Made by a program: the position numbers and the translations under genes
Shown: positions 28,592 to 38,598 of the stretch, one piece after another
How the letters are laid out: every line of letters starts with the position of its first letter
How positions within the stretch are numbered: the stretch's first letter is position 1
The notes under the pieces: model-generated
What the model saw: the letters and a program-made list of their open reading frames with translations, nothing else
The model's database searches: none
Told to the model about the DNA's origin: nothing
Source: Halieaceae bacterium MED-G27
GTDB taxonomy: Bacteria > Pseudomonadota > Gammaproteobacteria > Pseudomonadales > Halieaceae
NCBI GenBank assembly: GCA_002456975.1
Contig: NTKA01000004.1
Span: forward strand, 1 to 64,000
Direction of reading: 5' to 3'
Length of the DNA: 64,000 nucleotides

Positions 28592-29184
28592 CCATATGGA
28601 GCGTCGCTGACACTGTTTTGGTCACCTTGGCAGCTGGTGCATCAGCTGGTAACAAAGTGAAACAGCAAGGCCAGTCCGCGGCTCGAAAATGTAATGTGAA
28701 ATCGCATCAGCAGACAGTGTTCCGGCTCGGTGCCACTCTCGGCATTGCTAGCCTAGCTTTTGGCGTTAGTGTGGCATTGCCGACTGCGGCGGAGCAGGGT
28801 AGGCCTGACCACTCAGCGTCTGACTTTATGCCGCAAACCAAACTCACGACCTCCCAGATCATCGATACCTTTTCTGATGTCATCGATCGTGGCGAGGTTC
28901 AGGATCAGCGCGGTATCTCTGCGGAGACACACTGGTATGCCGATGGACGCTTTGTCAGTCGATGGTGGCAACCGGTGGAGAGCGATCCTGATCCTGAGCC
29001 TCAATCGGTGGCGGGTCAGTGGCGAGCCGAGAATGATCTCCGCTGCGTCACCTTCGCTCCGGTCACCGACAACGCTTGGTCGTGTTCGGCGGTTTGGCGC
29101 CTCGAAGATGGGCGGTATCTGTCGATCAATCCCGACGGTTCGATCCACGGACTTCATGTGCTGACGAGCTTTGATCCGCAGTAG
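28588..29184 (+). CDS. Unknown envelope protein coupled to the AmpG-like gene
   Basis: I do not recognise this 198-residue protein. It starts at an ATG overlapping the permease stop (ATGA), so translation is probably coupled. Residues 1-42 are polar and basic, followed by a hydrophobic stretch (about 47-66, LGATLGIASLAFGVSVALPT) that would be a membrane anchor or an internal signal ending at AAEQ. The mature domain holds HWYADGRFVSRWW, AGQWRAENDLRCVTF and WRLEDGRYLSINPDGSIHG, with two cysteines. That Trp-rich, beta-looking composition suggests a small periplasmic sensing or binding domain, but no function can be assigned. Confidence 0.7.
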   Translation: MTIWSVADTVLVTLAAGASAGNKVKQQGQSAARKCNVKSHQQTVFRLGATLGIASLAFGVSVALPTAAEQGRPDHSASDFMPQTKLTTSQIIDTFSDVIDRGEVQDQRGISAETHWYADGRFVSRWWQPVESDPDPEPQSVAGQWRAENDLRCVTFAPVTDNAWSCSAVWRLEDGRYLSINPDGSIHGLHVLTSFDPQ

Positions 29185-29194
29185 CGTTGGAAAT

Positions 29195-29415
29195 GAGTAG
29201 CGCTAGCGAAAGTAAAAATTTAATGAAAGCGACAGTAGAGATTAGCGTTAGTGACAGTAATGATTAGCGACAGTGATATTGGCGGTTACTGTTAGTGAAA
29301 GTGACGATTAGCGGAAGCCAAAGTGTTGATCAGCGCTAGTGATAGTGGTGGTTACCGTTAGCGGCAGCGCCAATTGTGATTAGAGTGAGTGACAACAGTG
29401 ATTAGGGGGGCGGCA
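29195..29415. repeat. Degenerate 22-bp tandem repeat, about ten units
   Basis: Units of 22 bp can be lined up with a consensus close to GATTAGCGNTAGTGANAGTGNN, for example at 29240-29261, 29262-29283, 29306-29327 and 29328-29349. The block 29262-29305 and the block 29328-29371 are alike over 44 bp, giving a 66-bp higher-order period. The strand is A/G-rich. There are no spacers, so it is not a CRISPR. Confidence 0.75.
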
Positions 29416-29622
29416 GTGGTGGGAACAGCCGCACGATTGGTTTTAAACCAGATGCTATTGAGTCCGTAGCCAATCAACTGGAGCGCTGTTAAAAGCAAAA
29501 GTTCGATATCAGGAGAACTAACAGCGCAATCAGACTTGAACTTATCAACCAAACTCGCCACTAATAGAGTGAAAGTAATTACTGTCGTACACTGAGTAGG
29601 AGCTATTCGTAGGCCACCTCTT
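29416..29622. other. Intergenic region with nested inverted repeats upstream of fxsA
   Basis: GCGCTGTTA (29483-29491) and TAACAGCGC (29519-29527) are a perfect 9-bp inverted repeat with a 27-base loop. Just before lies GATTGG (29435-29440) with CCAATC (29470-29475), and TGGTTTTAAACCA is itself palindromic. The segment could be a structured RNA or an element remnant. No ORF is seen. Confidence 0.5.
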
Positions 29623-30060
29623 ATGCCTATCGTTTTAATTGCCTATCCTTTTTTGGAGTTTTGGTCGCTGCTCGAGTTCAGCGCGCGGGCAGGTGCGTTT
29701 GCGACTTTGAGCTATATCGCATTCATGATGGTTGTTGGTTACTGGATGCTGCGTGCTGCTGGACGCTCCGCCTTAATGACGGCAAGACGTTTCACTTCGG
29801 CCAGTGCGATTCGCGGTCAGCTATTTGCCAGCGAGCTGAGTGTCGCAATGGCAGCAGTTATGCTGATGATTCCCGGTCTGATCTCCGATGGTATTGCCGT
29901 GTTTTTACTAACGCGGGCGCTCGTCTCACTCGTCGAGAAGTTACTTTCGGGCGAAAACCGCTCCAAACGAACACAAGATGACTCCTTGGGTCGGCAGGAG
30001 CCCGGTGATGACGGACCAGTCACCTTGGAAGGTCAGTATCATCGGGTCGATGACGACTAG
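29623..30060 (+). CDS. fxsA: FxsA family membrane protein
   Basis: The 145 residues have membrane segments at about 3-20, 28-45 and 73-95, with the family pattern LIAYPFLEFWSLLEF and LMIPGLISDGIAVFLL, and a charged cytoplasmic tail (about 108-145). E. coli FxsA relieves phage T7 exclusion by F when overproduced; the cell role is unclear. Its place just upstream of groES is conserved in many gammaproteobacteria and supports the call. The CIRCE/heat-shock promoter lies after it, so fxsA itself is probably not under that promoter. Confidence 0.93.
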   Translation: MPIVLIAYPFLEFWSLLEFSARAGAFATLSYIAFMMVVGYWMLRAAGRSALMTARRFTSASAIRGQLFASELSVAMAAVMLMIPGLISDGIAVFLLTRALVSLVEKLLSGENRSKRTQDDSLGRQEPGDDGPVTLEGQYHRVDDD

Positions 30061-30090
30061 ATCGATCGCTGGAGTTTTTTTTGTATCTTT

Positions 30091-30117
30091 TTAGCACTCT
30101 GGCGCTCTGAGTGCTAA
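30091..30117. promoter_or_regulatory. CIRCE operator (HrcA site)
   Basis: TTAGCACTC-N9-GAGTGCTAA (arms 30091-30099 and 30109-30117) is a perfect match to the CIRCE consensus bound by HrcA. It lies seven bases upstream of a sigma-32-type promoter for groES-groEL. Confidence 0.95.
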
Positions 30118-30123
30118 AAAACC

Positions 30124-30152
30124 CTTGAAATTGTTTTCCGAGTCCCCAATAT
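30124..30152 (+). promoter_or_regulatory. Sigma-32-type heat-shock promoter of groES-groEL
   Basis: CTTGAAA (30124-30130), a 13-base spacer, then CCCCAATAT (30144-30152) match the RpoH consensus CTTGAAA-N13-CCCCATNT. Confidence 0.8.
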
Positions 30153-30207
30153 TGCCACTGCCCCCAAAGAGGGGGAGTTCGATATCGTCAATTTGGAGAT
30201 AAAACCC

Positions 30208-30498
30208 ATGAATATTCGTCCGTTGTACGACCGAGTTGTCGTTCGTCGTAAGGAAGAAGAAGAGACCTCGGCTGGTGGCATCGTCCTCCCAGGCTCTGCA
30301 AAAGAGAAGCCCAACCAGGGTGAAGTCGTTGCCGTTGGCGCGGGCAAAGTGCTCGAGAGCGGTGAGCAGCGTGCGTTGACTGTTCAGGTCGGCGACAAGA
30401 TTGTTTTCGGTCAGTACGCAGGCAGTAACACCATCGAAATCGATGGCGAAGAGCTGATCCTGATGAGCGAAAGCGAAATTTACGCAGTAATCGACTAA
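30208..30498 (+). CDS. groES: Co-chaperonin GroES
   Basis: This is the heptameric lid of the GroEL folding chamber. It has 96 residues from ATG 30208 ([14 protein letters not shown]), with GGAG ten bases ahead; a TTG five codons upstream overlaps that site and is rejected. The mobile loop [19 protein letters not shown] in part ([12 protein letters not shown]) and the ending [10 protein letters not shown] are typical. groEL follows after 37 bases. Confidence 0.97.
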   Translation: MNIRPLYDRVVVRRKEEEETSAGGIVLPGSAKEKPNQGEVVAVGAGKVLESGEQRALTVQVGDKIVFGQYAGSNTIEIDGEELILMSESEIYAVID

Positions 30499-30523
30499 TC
30501 AGTCCTAGAACCCCATTCAGTAA

Positions 30524-32179
<1,656 letters not shown>

Positions 32180-32203
32180 GCCAAGCTCACTAAGCTTTTG
32201 TTC

Positions 32204-32235
32204 AAGAACCCGGCTTATGCCGGGTTCTTTTTTTT
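32204..32235 (+). terminator. Terminator after groEL
   Basis: AAGAACCCGGC-TTAT-GCCGGGTTCTT forms an 11-bp stem followed by more T residues. Confidence 0.92.
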
Positions 32236-32314
32236 GGACGCCGCTATATACTGACTTCGGGCAGGGTGTCGCGCTAATCGAGTGTGATGCCATTTCATAC
32301 AAGGGGAAAAACAA

Positions 32315-32980
32315 ATGGAATACGCGATCGGTTTTATCTTTCGTTACTTTCACGTGATTGCCGGTATCACCTGGATCGGCATGCTGTACTACTTCAATTT
32401 CGTTCAGACCGAATACTTTAAGGAAGCGGAAGCTGATGCGAAGAAAGACGCGATGGCCAAGTTGGCGCCTCGCGCGTTGTGGTGGTTCCGTTGGGGCGCC
32501 ATGGTGACCTTCATAACAGGCCTTTATCTGTTGCAGAAGGCCACCAGCACTTATATGCAGTTCAATTATGCTACGGCATACATATGGGTTGGCTCTATCG
32601 CGGGCACACTTATGTTTTTGAACGTCTGGCTAATTATTTGGCCAAACCAGAAAGTCGTTCTAGGCATGAAAGAAGGTGACGCCCCCACGAGCGCTGCCAA
32701 GGCTGGCTTGGCGAGCCGCACCAATACGCTGTTTTCAGGTCCAATGCTGCTCGGTATGCTGGGGTCTCAGCATTCACCAGTTAACATGGTGACTGAAGAT
32801 AGAATAGTTGATGGTGTGATAATGACACCCATGGGTCTCTATGTTGCTGTCGGGCTGATCATCCTGCTTGAGCTCAACGCTCTTTTCGGTAAGCAGGGTC
32901 CGATGACGTCGGTCAAAGGTGTTATCCACATGTCAGCGTTATTGACCATTGCTGTGTGGGCTTTGCTCAATTACGTGTAG
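32315..32980 (+). CDS. PuuD-like (urate hydroxylase family) membrane protein
   Basis: The 221 residues have about six membrane segments. HVIAGITWIGMLYYFNFVQ, PRALWWFRWGAMVTFITGLYL in part (RALWWFRWGAMVTF) and NVWLIIWPNQKVVLG match the N-terminal membrane region of PuuD (DUF989), whose full-length form carries a C-terminal cytochrome c domain and oxidises urate. Here no CXXCH haem-c motif is present, so only the membrane part exists. His residues in TM1 (HVIAG) and elsewhere could hold b-type haem. No purine genes are nearby, so a urate role is not supported by context. It is monocistronic between two terminators. Confidence 0.75.
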   Translation: MEYAIGFIFRYFHVIAGITWIGMLYYFNFVQTEYFKEAEADAKKDAMAKLAPRALWWFRWGAMVTFITGLYLLQKATSTYMQFNYATAYIWVGSIAGTLMFLNVWLIIWPNQKVVLGMKEGDAPTSAAKAGLASRTNTLFSGPMLLGMLGSQHSPVNMVTEDRIVDGVIMTPMGLYVAVGLIILLELNALFGKQGPMTSVKGVIHMSALLTIAVWALLNYV

Positions 32981-32994
32981 CTTCCGTGTTCGTG

Positions 32995-33020
32995 AAAAGG
33001 CGGCCTTGGCCGCCTTTTTT
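32995..33020 (+). terminator. Terminator after the PuuD-like gene
   Basis: AAAAGGCGGCC-TT-GGCCGCCTTTT is a perfect 11-bp stem with a 2-base loop and further T residues. Confidence 0.92.
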
Positions 33021-33097
33021 GTATTTAAAACGCGGGCTTAAGCCCGCATCAATCGGCCATTGCGCGGTATACTAGGCACCCCACGCAAGGAGGCTTT

Positions 33098-33895
33098 ATG
33101 TCTCGAGACGAGATTACGGATATCCCATCATTTGCGGCAAGCAGCGACGATGCTGTGAGTAGTGCACCTCGCGCTGCTATCCCGAGTCGCTCCAGAGAAA
33201 CAGCCGGCATGAGTGGCGCTGCCACTTTCTTTCTTGCTCTATCGTTTATTGCGGTTTGTGCGCTATCTGGTTGGGCTTGGTACAGCTATCAATTGCTAAC
33301 TGAATTAACCGCCGACCAGTCGCGTACCGGGAAACAAGTTCAGAGTCTCGAATCGCTCCTGACAGATACCGATGAAACGGTCACCAAATCGGCTGCCGCC
33401 ATGGGGGCGCAGCTTAACTTGCTCGACAGCGAAGTGCGCAAGCTCTGGGACGCGCGCAAGGTATCTAATAGAAAGCTCTCGTCGTTGGAGAAGTCTGATA
33501 AGTCCAACACTGCCGCCGTTGCGGCGTTGAAGAGTAATGATGGTAAGCAAACCAAAACCATACAAACACTGACCGCTGACCTGTCGGAATTGCAGTCGCT
33601 CTCGGCTGAGCTCGAGCGGGTCACTGGCTCCGCGCGTCAAATCCAGCGCGATGTCGAAGGGCTGGCCGACCAGGTTAACCGAGCGGCGCTCGAGGATGCG
33701 GCGCTGTCGAATCGAGTCACCGAAAATGAAGAGTGGGTCAGTTCTTTTAACGGCTTTAGACGACAGGTCAATAACAACGTGAACGAGTTGCGCGACGATA
33801 TCAGAGCTTTATCGAGCCAGTTGGATGAATTGGCGACGGCAACAGCAAGTCCGGCTAGCTCATCGGCACCGGCAACGCCGGCTCCGTCGCCCTAA
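33098..33895 (+). CDS. Coiled-coil inner-membrane protein of unknown function
   Basis: The 265 residues comprise a disordered Ser/Asp-rich N-terminus (1-38), one membrane segment (about 42-66, FFLALSFIAVCALSGWAWYSY in part), a long heptad-rich coiled coil (about 70-245) and an Ala/Pro/Ser tail (TPAPSP). It is predicted to be anchored in the inner membrane with the coil in the periplasm. I do not recognise a named family. It starts after AAGGAGG and lies 19 bases upstream of the fumarase start, so they may be co-transcribed. Confidence 0.8.
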   Translation: MSRDEITDIPSFAASSDDAVSSAPRAAIPSRSRETAGMSGAATFFLALSFIAVCALSGWAWYSYQLLTELTADQSRTGKQVQSLESLLTDTDETVTKSAAAMGAQLNLLDSEVRKLWDARKVSNRKLSSLEKSDKSNTAAVAALKSNDGKQTKTIQTLTADLSELQSLSAELERVTGSARQIQRDVEGLADQVNRAALEDAALSNRVTENEEWVSSFNGFRRQVNNNVNELRDDIRALSSQLDELATATASPASSSAPATPAPSP

Positions 33896-33914
33896 TGTGA
33901 ATTGGACTGAGACA

Positions 33915-35432
33915 ATGACCGTGATACGAGATCAAGATGTCATCGAGAGCGTCGCGGACGCGCTGCAGTTTATTTCCTATTACCATCCCAGCGACTTTGT
34001 GGCGGCGGTGCACCGTGCCTATGAAATGGAGCAGAGTACCGCGGCTAAAGATGCGCTGGCGCAAATACTGATTAACAGTCGCCTCTGCGCGACGGGCAAG
34101 CGTCCAATCTGTCAAGACACCGGGATCGTCACTATTTTTGTTGAGATTGGTATGAACGTGCGCTGGGAAACGTCAGCGCCCTTGGAAGCGCTGATCAATG
34201 AAGGGGTGCGCCAAGCCTATTTGCATCCCGATAACACCCTGCGCGCCTCGATCCTCGAGGATCCTGCGGGAGCACGCAAAAACACCCGTGATAACACGCC
34301 CGCTGTGATTCATACCCGCATGGTGGCCGGCGATACTGTTGACTTCAAAGTCGCTGCGAAGGGCGGTGGCTCCGAGAATAAGTCAAAACTCGTCATGCTC
34401 AATCCCTCTGACAGCATCGTCGATTGGGTGGTCAAAACAGTCCCAACCATGGGGGCGGGCTGGTGTCCTCCAGGAATGCTTGGGATTGGTATCGGCGGTA
34501 CTGCCGAAAAAGCGATGGTGCTGGCTAAAGAGTCCTTGATGGATCCGATCGATATTCACGAATTGCGGGCCCGCGGTCCAAACAACCGAGTCGAAGAGCT
34601 GCGCTTGGAAATCATGGATGCGGTGAACCGCTTGGGTATTGGAGCCCAGGGGTTGGGCGGTTTGACGACTGTGCTCGATGTCAAAATCAATGACTATCCA
34701 ACTCACGCGGCATCATTACCTGTGGCGATGATTCCGAATTGTGCCGCGACCCGCCACGCACACTTCACGCTAACCGGAAACGGTGCTGTGCGGCAGACAC
34801 CACCGAGTCTGGATCTATGGCCCGAAGTGACCTGGGAGCCCGGTGAGTCGGTTCGTCGCATTAACCTAGACACCGTGACACAGGCCGATATCTTGACTTG
34901 GCAGCCCGGCGACACCGTGCTGCTCTCCGGCACCATGTATACAGGCCGCGATGCCGCTCATAAACGCCTCACGCAGATGTTGGCTGATGGCGAGCCGTTG
35001 CCAGTCGACCTCAATGGAAAGTTTATTTATTACGTCGGTCCGGTTGACCCGGTACGAGACGAGGTCGTGGGTCCTGCGGGTCCGACGACGGCAACTCGAA
35101 TGGATAAGTTCACCGACACAATTTTGGAGCAAACCGGGCTGTTGGGAATGATCGGCAAGGCCGAGCGTGGTCCAGTTGCGATCGAGGCGATCAAGAAGCA
35201 TCAAGCGGTTTATCTCATGGCCGTAGGTGGCGCTGCCTACCTGGTATCGAAGGCCATCACTGATGCTAAAGTGGTCGCGTTTGAAGAGCTGGGCATGGAG
35301 GCAATTTATGCCTTCACCGTGAAAGATATGCCGGTAAGTGTAGCGGTTGACAGCGCCGGGACCTCGGTACACCAGACAGGGCCAAAGCACTGGCAGGGCG
35401 TTATCGAGGAACAGGCCATTGAATTGTTTTAG
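33915..35432 (+). CDS. Class I fumarate hydratase (iron-sulfur)
   Basis: This enzyme interconverts fumarate and malate using a 4Fe-4S cluster. The ATG at 33915 gives 505 residues; a GTG at 33897 could add six. Motifs are PICQDTGIVTIFVEIG (first cluster Cys), AAKGGGSENKSK, PPGMLGIGIGGTAEKA, and NCAATRHAHF. The C-terminal beta domain (about 340-505) includes LSGTMYTGRDAAHKRL. It is the single-chain FumA/FumB type. Expected in the TCA cycle. Confidence 0.95.
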   Translation: MTVIRDQDVIESVADALQFISYYHPSDFVAAVHRAYEMEQSTAAKDALAQILINSRLCATGKRPICQDTGIVTIFVEIGMNVRWETSAPLEALINEGVRQAYLHPDNTLRASILEDPAGARKNTRDNTPAVIHTRMVAGDTVDFKVAAKGGGSENKSKLVMLNPSDSIVDWVVKTVPTMGAGWCPPGMLGIGIGGTAEKAMVLAKESLMDPIDIHELRARGPNNRVEELRLEIMDAVNRLGIGAQGLGGLTTVLDVKINDYPTHAASLPVAMIPNCAATRHAHFTLTGNGAVRQTPPSLDLWPEVTWEPGESVRRINLDTVTQADILTWQPGDTVLLSGTMYTGRDAAHKRLTQMLADGEPLPVDLNGKFIYYVGPVDPVRDEVVGPAGPTTATRMDKFTDTILEQTGLLGMIGKAERGPVAIEAIKKHQAVYLMAVGGAAYLVSKAITDAKVVAFEELGMEAIYAFTVKDMPVSVAVDSAGTSVHQTGPKHWQGVIEEQAIELF

Positions 35433-35460
35433 GCCGAAACGTTGATCTAGGGGAGGCTAA

Positions 35461-36915
35461 TTGCGTCGCGCAACGATCTACTGGCACGATTACGAGACAT
35501 CTGGCTCGAATCCTTCGCTTGATCGACCGTGGCAGTTTGCCGGTGTCAGAACGTCGCCCGAACTCGAACTCATTGGCGACGGATTGACGCTGTACTCGAA
35601 GCCTACGCCTGATCGCCTACCACATCCCACGGCAGTCCGAATCACAGGCATCTCGCCAATGACAGCTGAGCGCGAGGGTCTCAGCGAGCAAGCATTTATA
35701 GAGAGGATTCATCAGGAGCTGGCGCAGCCTGGTACCTGTGGTGCCGGCTACAACTCACTGCGGTTCGATGATGAGGTGACTCGGTTCACCTTGTGGCGTA
35801 ATTTCTACGACCCTTACGTCCGAGAGTACAGCCACGGCAACAGTCGTTGGGACTTGATCGATGTCGTTCGCGCTTTTTATGCGCTGAGACCCGAAGCACT
35901 GAATTGGCCTTATCACGACGACGGCAAGCCGAGTTTTAAGTTGGAGCACTTAACCGCGGCTAATGGTATTGAGCATGGTGCAGCTCACGACGCCATGTCA
36001 GACGTCCTGGCAACCATCGAGGTGGCGCGAAAACTAAGACAGGCAGACGCCGTGCTTTTTGACGAGCTATTCGCGCGTCGCTTTAAGCCCGCAGTCGAGG
36101 CGTTGATCGATAGCCAGGCGATAAAACCATTTGTTTACGTATCGGGCACCTTGGGCACCGAGCGCCACTGCCTGACGGCAGTGGCCCCGTTAGCTCCACA
36201 CCCAACTGTCAATTCGGAAGTTATTTGCGCTGATCTACGGCGAGCACCTGACTTTCTGGATGAGAGCCCCGCCGAGTTGGCCCGACGGCTATTTGCCAAA
36301 AAAGACGATCTACTCGACTCTGAGACACGACCACCACTGATGACGATTCGGGTTAATCGAGCGCCGCTGGTGCTTCCCATGGCGGCTTTGACACCCGATG
36401 ACGCCAAGCGGTTGCAACTCGACGGCGATCAGTTGAGGGCACATCTGACTGCACTGCGTGAGGCCCGCTCGGCCATGGGCGAGCAATTTGGGACACATAT
36501 CAAAGCGATTTACGGTGGCCGCGAGCGAGAGCCTATTCTCGATCCAGATGCGTCGTTGTACAGCGGTGATTTCCTGTCGCGCGCCGACAAGGCGATGGCC
36601 AATGAGGTGAGGCAGAGTACCCCCGCCGAACTACGAGATCGTCAGTGGGTATTCGCTGATGTGAGGTTACCCGATTTATTATTTCGGTATCGCGCGCGAA
36701 ATTGGCCGCAGCATTTGTCAGATGACGAGACCGTGCAGTGGCGAGAGCACTGTCTCACGCAATGGCAAAGTGGGTTTTCTAAAGACGACTTTGATCAAGC
36801 GCTTGGCAAGGAGCGCGAGCAAGACGATTTGAGTGACCGGCAGCGACAGGCACTCGATGAACTCGAGCAGTGGGTAACGCAATTGTCGCAAAGCCTTGCT
36901 CAAGCGATAGAATGA
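35461..36915 (+). CDS. sbcB: Exonuclease I
   Basis: This is a 3' to 5' single-strand DNA exonuclease used in repair and recombination. It has 484 residues, against 475 in E. coli. The DEDDh exonuclease domain begins with YWHDYETSGSNPSLDRPWQF (Asp10, Glu12); the later His-Asp pair is in HGAAHDAMSDVLAT. SH3-like and helical C-terminal domains fill the rest. The start codon is TTG at 35461, chosen because GGGGAGGC precedes it and no ATG or GTG fits. Confidence 0.95.
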   Translation: MRRATIYWHDYETSGSNPSLDRPWQFAGVRTSPELELIGDGLTLYSKPTPDRLPHPTAVRITGISPMTAEREGLSEQAFIERIHQELAQPGTCGAGYNSLRFDDEVTRFTLWRNFYDPYVREYSHGNSRWDLIDVVRAFYALRPEALNWPYHDDGKPSFKLEHLTAANGIEHGAAHDAMSDVLATIEVARKLRQADAVLFDELFARRFKPAVEALIDSQAIKPFVYVSGTLGTERHCLTAVAPLAPHPTVNSEVICADLRRAPDFLDESPAELARRLFAKKDDLLDSETRPPLMTIRVNRAPLVLPMAALTPDDAKRLQLDGDQLRAHLTALREARSAMGEQFGTHIKAIYGGREREPILDPDASLYSGDFLSRADKAMANEVRQSTPAELRDRQWVFADVRLPDLLFRYRARNWPQHLSDDETVQWREHCLTQWQSGFSKDDFDQALGKEREQDDLSDRQRQALDELEQWVTQLSQSLAQAIE

Positions 36916-36958
36916 GCACGAAGCCAGTGAAAGCAACAACGAGAGGGGTCGGGCGATC

Positions 36959-37972
36959 GTGAACTTTGCAGGGCATCACATCCTAGGAATCGACCAGTTT
37001 GAGCGCTCTGACGTCGATCATATCTTTGCTGTGGCGGATCAAATGCGCCCATACGCGCAGCGCCAGCGAATGACCACAGTGCTAGAGGGTGCCATTTTAG
37101 GCTCGATGTTCTTTGAGCCATCTACTAGAACCCGTATTAGCTTCGGCAGCGCTTTCAACCTCCTCGGTGGTCATGTGCGTGAGACCACGGGGTTCGAGAG
37201 CACGGCAATTGCTAAGGGTGAATCGCTGTATGACACCGCTCGTGTCTTAAGTGGGTACTCCGATGTGATTGTAATGCGCCACCCCGAGGCGGGTTCGGTC
37301 GGCGAATTTGCCAGCGCGAGTCGAGTGCCTGTGATCAACGGCGGCGACGGTGCCAACGAACACCCGAGTCAGGCGCTACTCGATCTCTACACGATTCGCA
37401 GCGAGCTTGCGGGCCGCGGGCGCGATATCGATGGACTTCGAATCGCAATGGTGGGCGATCTGCGGTTTGGTCGAACCGTGCATTCGCTATCCCGACTCTT
37501 GGGTCGTTTTAACGATGTCAGTGTGCGCTTGGTGTCGCCTGCGGAACTGAAAATGCCGGAAGGCCTTGTCGAAGAACTCAGAATGGCTGGACACGAGGTC
37601 ATTGAAACCGATCAACTCGAGCAGGGCATTGCCAACGTCGATATTGTTTACAGTACGCGGATTCAGGAGGAGCGTTTCGACACGCAGGAAGATGCCGATC
37701 TGTACCGCGGCCGATTCCGCTTAAATCAAAGCATTTACACCGCTTTTTGTGAGCCCAATACGGTGATCATGCATCCACTACCCCGGGACTCGCGCGCCGG
37801 CGCACAGGAGCTCGACGAAGACCTCAACGATGATCCCAACCTCGCCATCTTCCGTCAGTCGGATAACGGCGTGGTCTTGCGAATGGCACTGTTCGCGCTG
37901 ATTCTGGGAGTAGAAGATCAGGTTGATGCTTGCTCGAGGCCTGTGAACTGGACCACGGAGCGGCGATTTTGA
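36959..37972 (+). CDS. pyrB: Aspartate carbamoyltransferase catalytic subunit
   Basis: This enzyme joins carbamoyl phosphate and aspartate in pyrimidine synthesis. It has 337 residues from a GTG start at 36959, after GAGAGGGG. The carbamoyl-phosphate loop is FFEPSTRTR (51-59), with HPSQALLDLYTI and MHPLPRDSR further on. No pyrI or inactive pyrC-like partner lies next to it. The stop overlaps a TTG start of the next gene by three bases. Confidence 0.96.
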   Translation: MNFAGHHILGIDQFERSDVDHIFAVADQMRPYAQRQRMTTVLEGAILGSMFFEPSTRTRISFGSAFNLLGGHVRETTGFESTAIAKGESLYDTARVLSGYSDVIVMRHPEAGSVGEFASASRVPVINGGDGANEHPSQALLDLYTIRSELAGRGRDIDGLRIAMVGDLRFGRTVHSLSRLLGRFNDVSVRLVSPAELKMPEGLVEELRMAGHEVIETDQLEQGIANVDIVYSTRIQEERFDTQEDADLYRGRFRLNQSIYTAFCEPNTVIMHPLPRDSRAGAQELDEDLNDDPNLAIFRQSDNGVVLRMALFALILGVEDQVDACSRPVNWTTERRF

Positions 37973-38598
37973 CGGAGCTGTCGCTGACTTTTGGAGCCAG
38001 CGATGTCGAGATCACCGCGCGAGAGCGGGTGTATCAGGGCTTTTTTGCGGTCGATCGAGTCACCGTCACCCATAGGCGTTTTGCGGGGGGCTGGACCGAA
38101 GTATTCTCCAGAGAACTATTCGAGCGCGGCGATGCCGTCGCGGTACTACCCTGGGACATACAAAGCGATCGCATTATTTTGATCGAGCAGTTCCGAGCCG
38201 GAGCGATCCGCGACGACGAGTCGCCATGGATGCTCGAGGTGGTAGCAGGGATTGTCGAGCCCGGTGAATCCGACCAGTCGGTCGCCATTCGCGAAGCACA
38301 GGAGGAAGCGGGTTGCACCATGGATCGGCTAGAGCCGATCGCTGCCTTTTATCCCAGCGCCGGCGGTTGCTCCGAGCAGATTCGCTTATTTGTGGGGCGG
38401 GTAACGTCGGCGGCTATCGGCGAGGTAAAGGGTCTGGATGATGAGCAAGAGGATATACTGGTGCATTCGATCCACCGATCGGATGCCATTGCTCTGTTAG
38501 ACAGCGGGCAGATCAATAACGGTCAGACGCTGATCGCTCTCCAGTGGTTAGCGAGGCACGGTGACAGCTACCGTGATCGTTGGTTAGCCGATGACTAA
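37969..38598 (+). CDS. nudF: ADP-ribose pyrophosphatase (Nudix hydrolase)
   Basis: This enzyme hydrolyses ADP-ribose to AMP and ribose-5-phosphate. The Nudix box is GIVEPGESDQSVAIREAQEEAG in shortened form GIVEPGES...REAQEEAGC and fits GX5EX7REUXEEXGU exactly. The N-terminus TELSLTFGASDVEITARERVY aligns with E. coli NudF. I chose the TTG at 37969, because GGAG lies nine bases ahead and it overlaps the pyrB stop; a TTG at 37930 would add 13 residues. The result is 209 residues. murJ overlaps its end by eight bases. Confidence 0.92.
   Translation: MTELSLTFGASDVEITARERVYQGFFAVDRVTVTHRRFAGGWTEVFSRELFERGDAVAVLPWDIQSDRIILIEQFRAGAIRDDESPWMLEVVAGIVEPGESDQSVAIREAQEEAGCTMDRLEPIAAFYPSAGGCSEQIRLFVGRVTSAAIGEVKGLDDEQEDILVHSIHRSDAIALLDSGQINNGQTLIALQWLARHGDSYRDRWLADD

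Noticed and set aside
29195-29415. Possible CRISPR array
   Set aside because: The 22-bp units abut with no spacers, they are not palindromic, and no cas gene is near.
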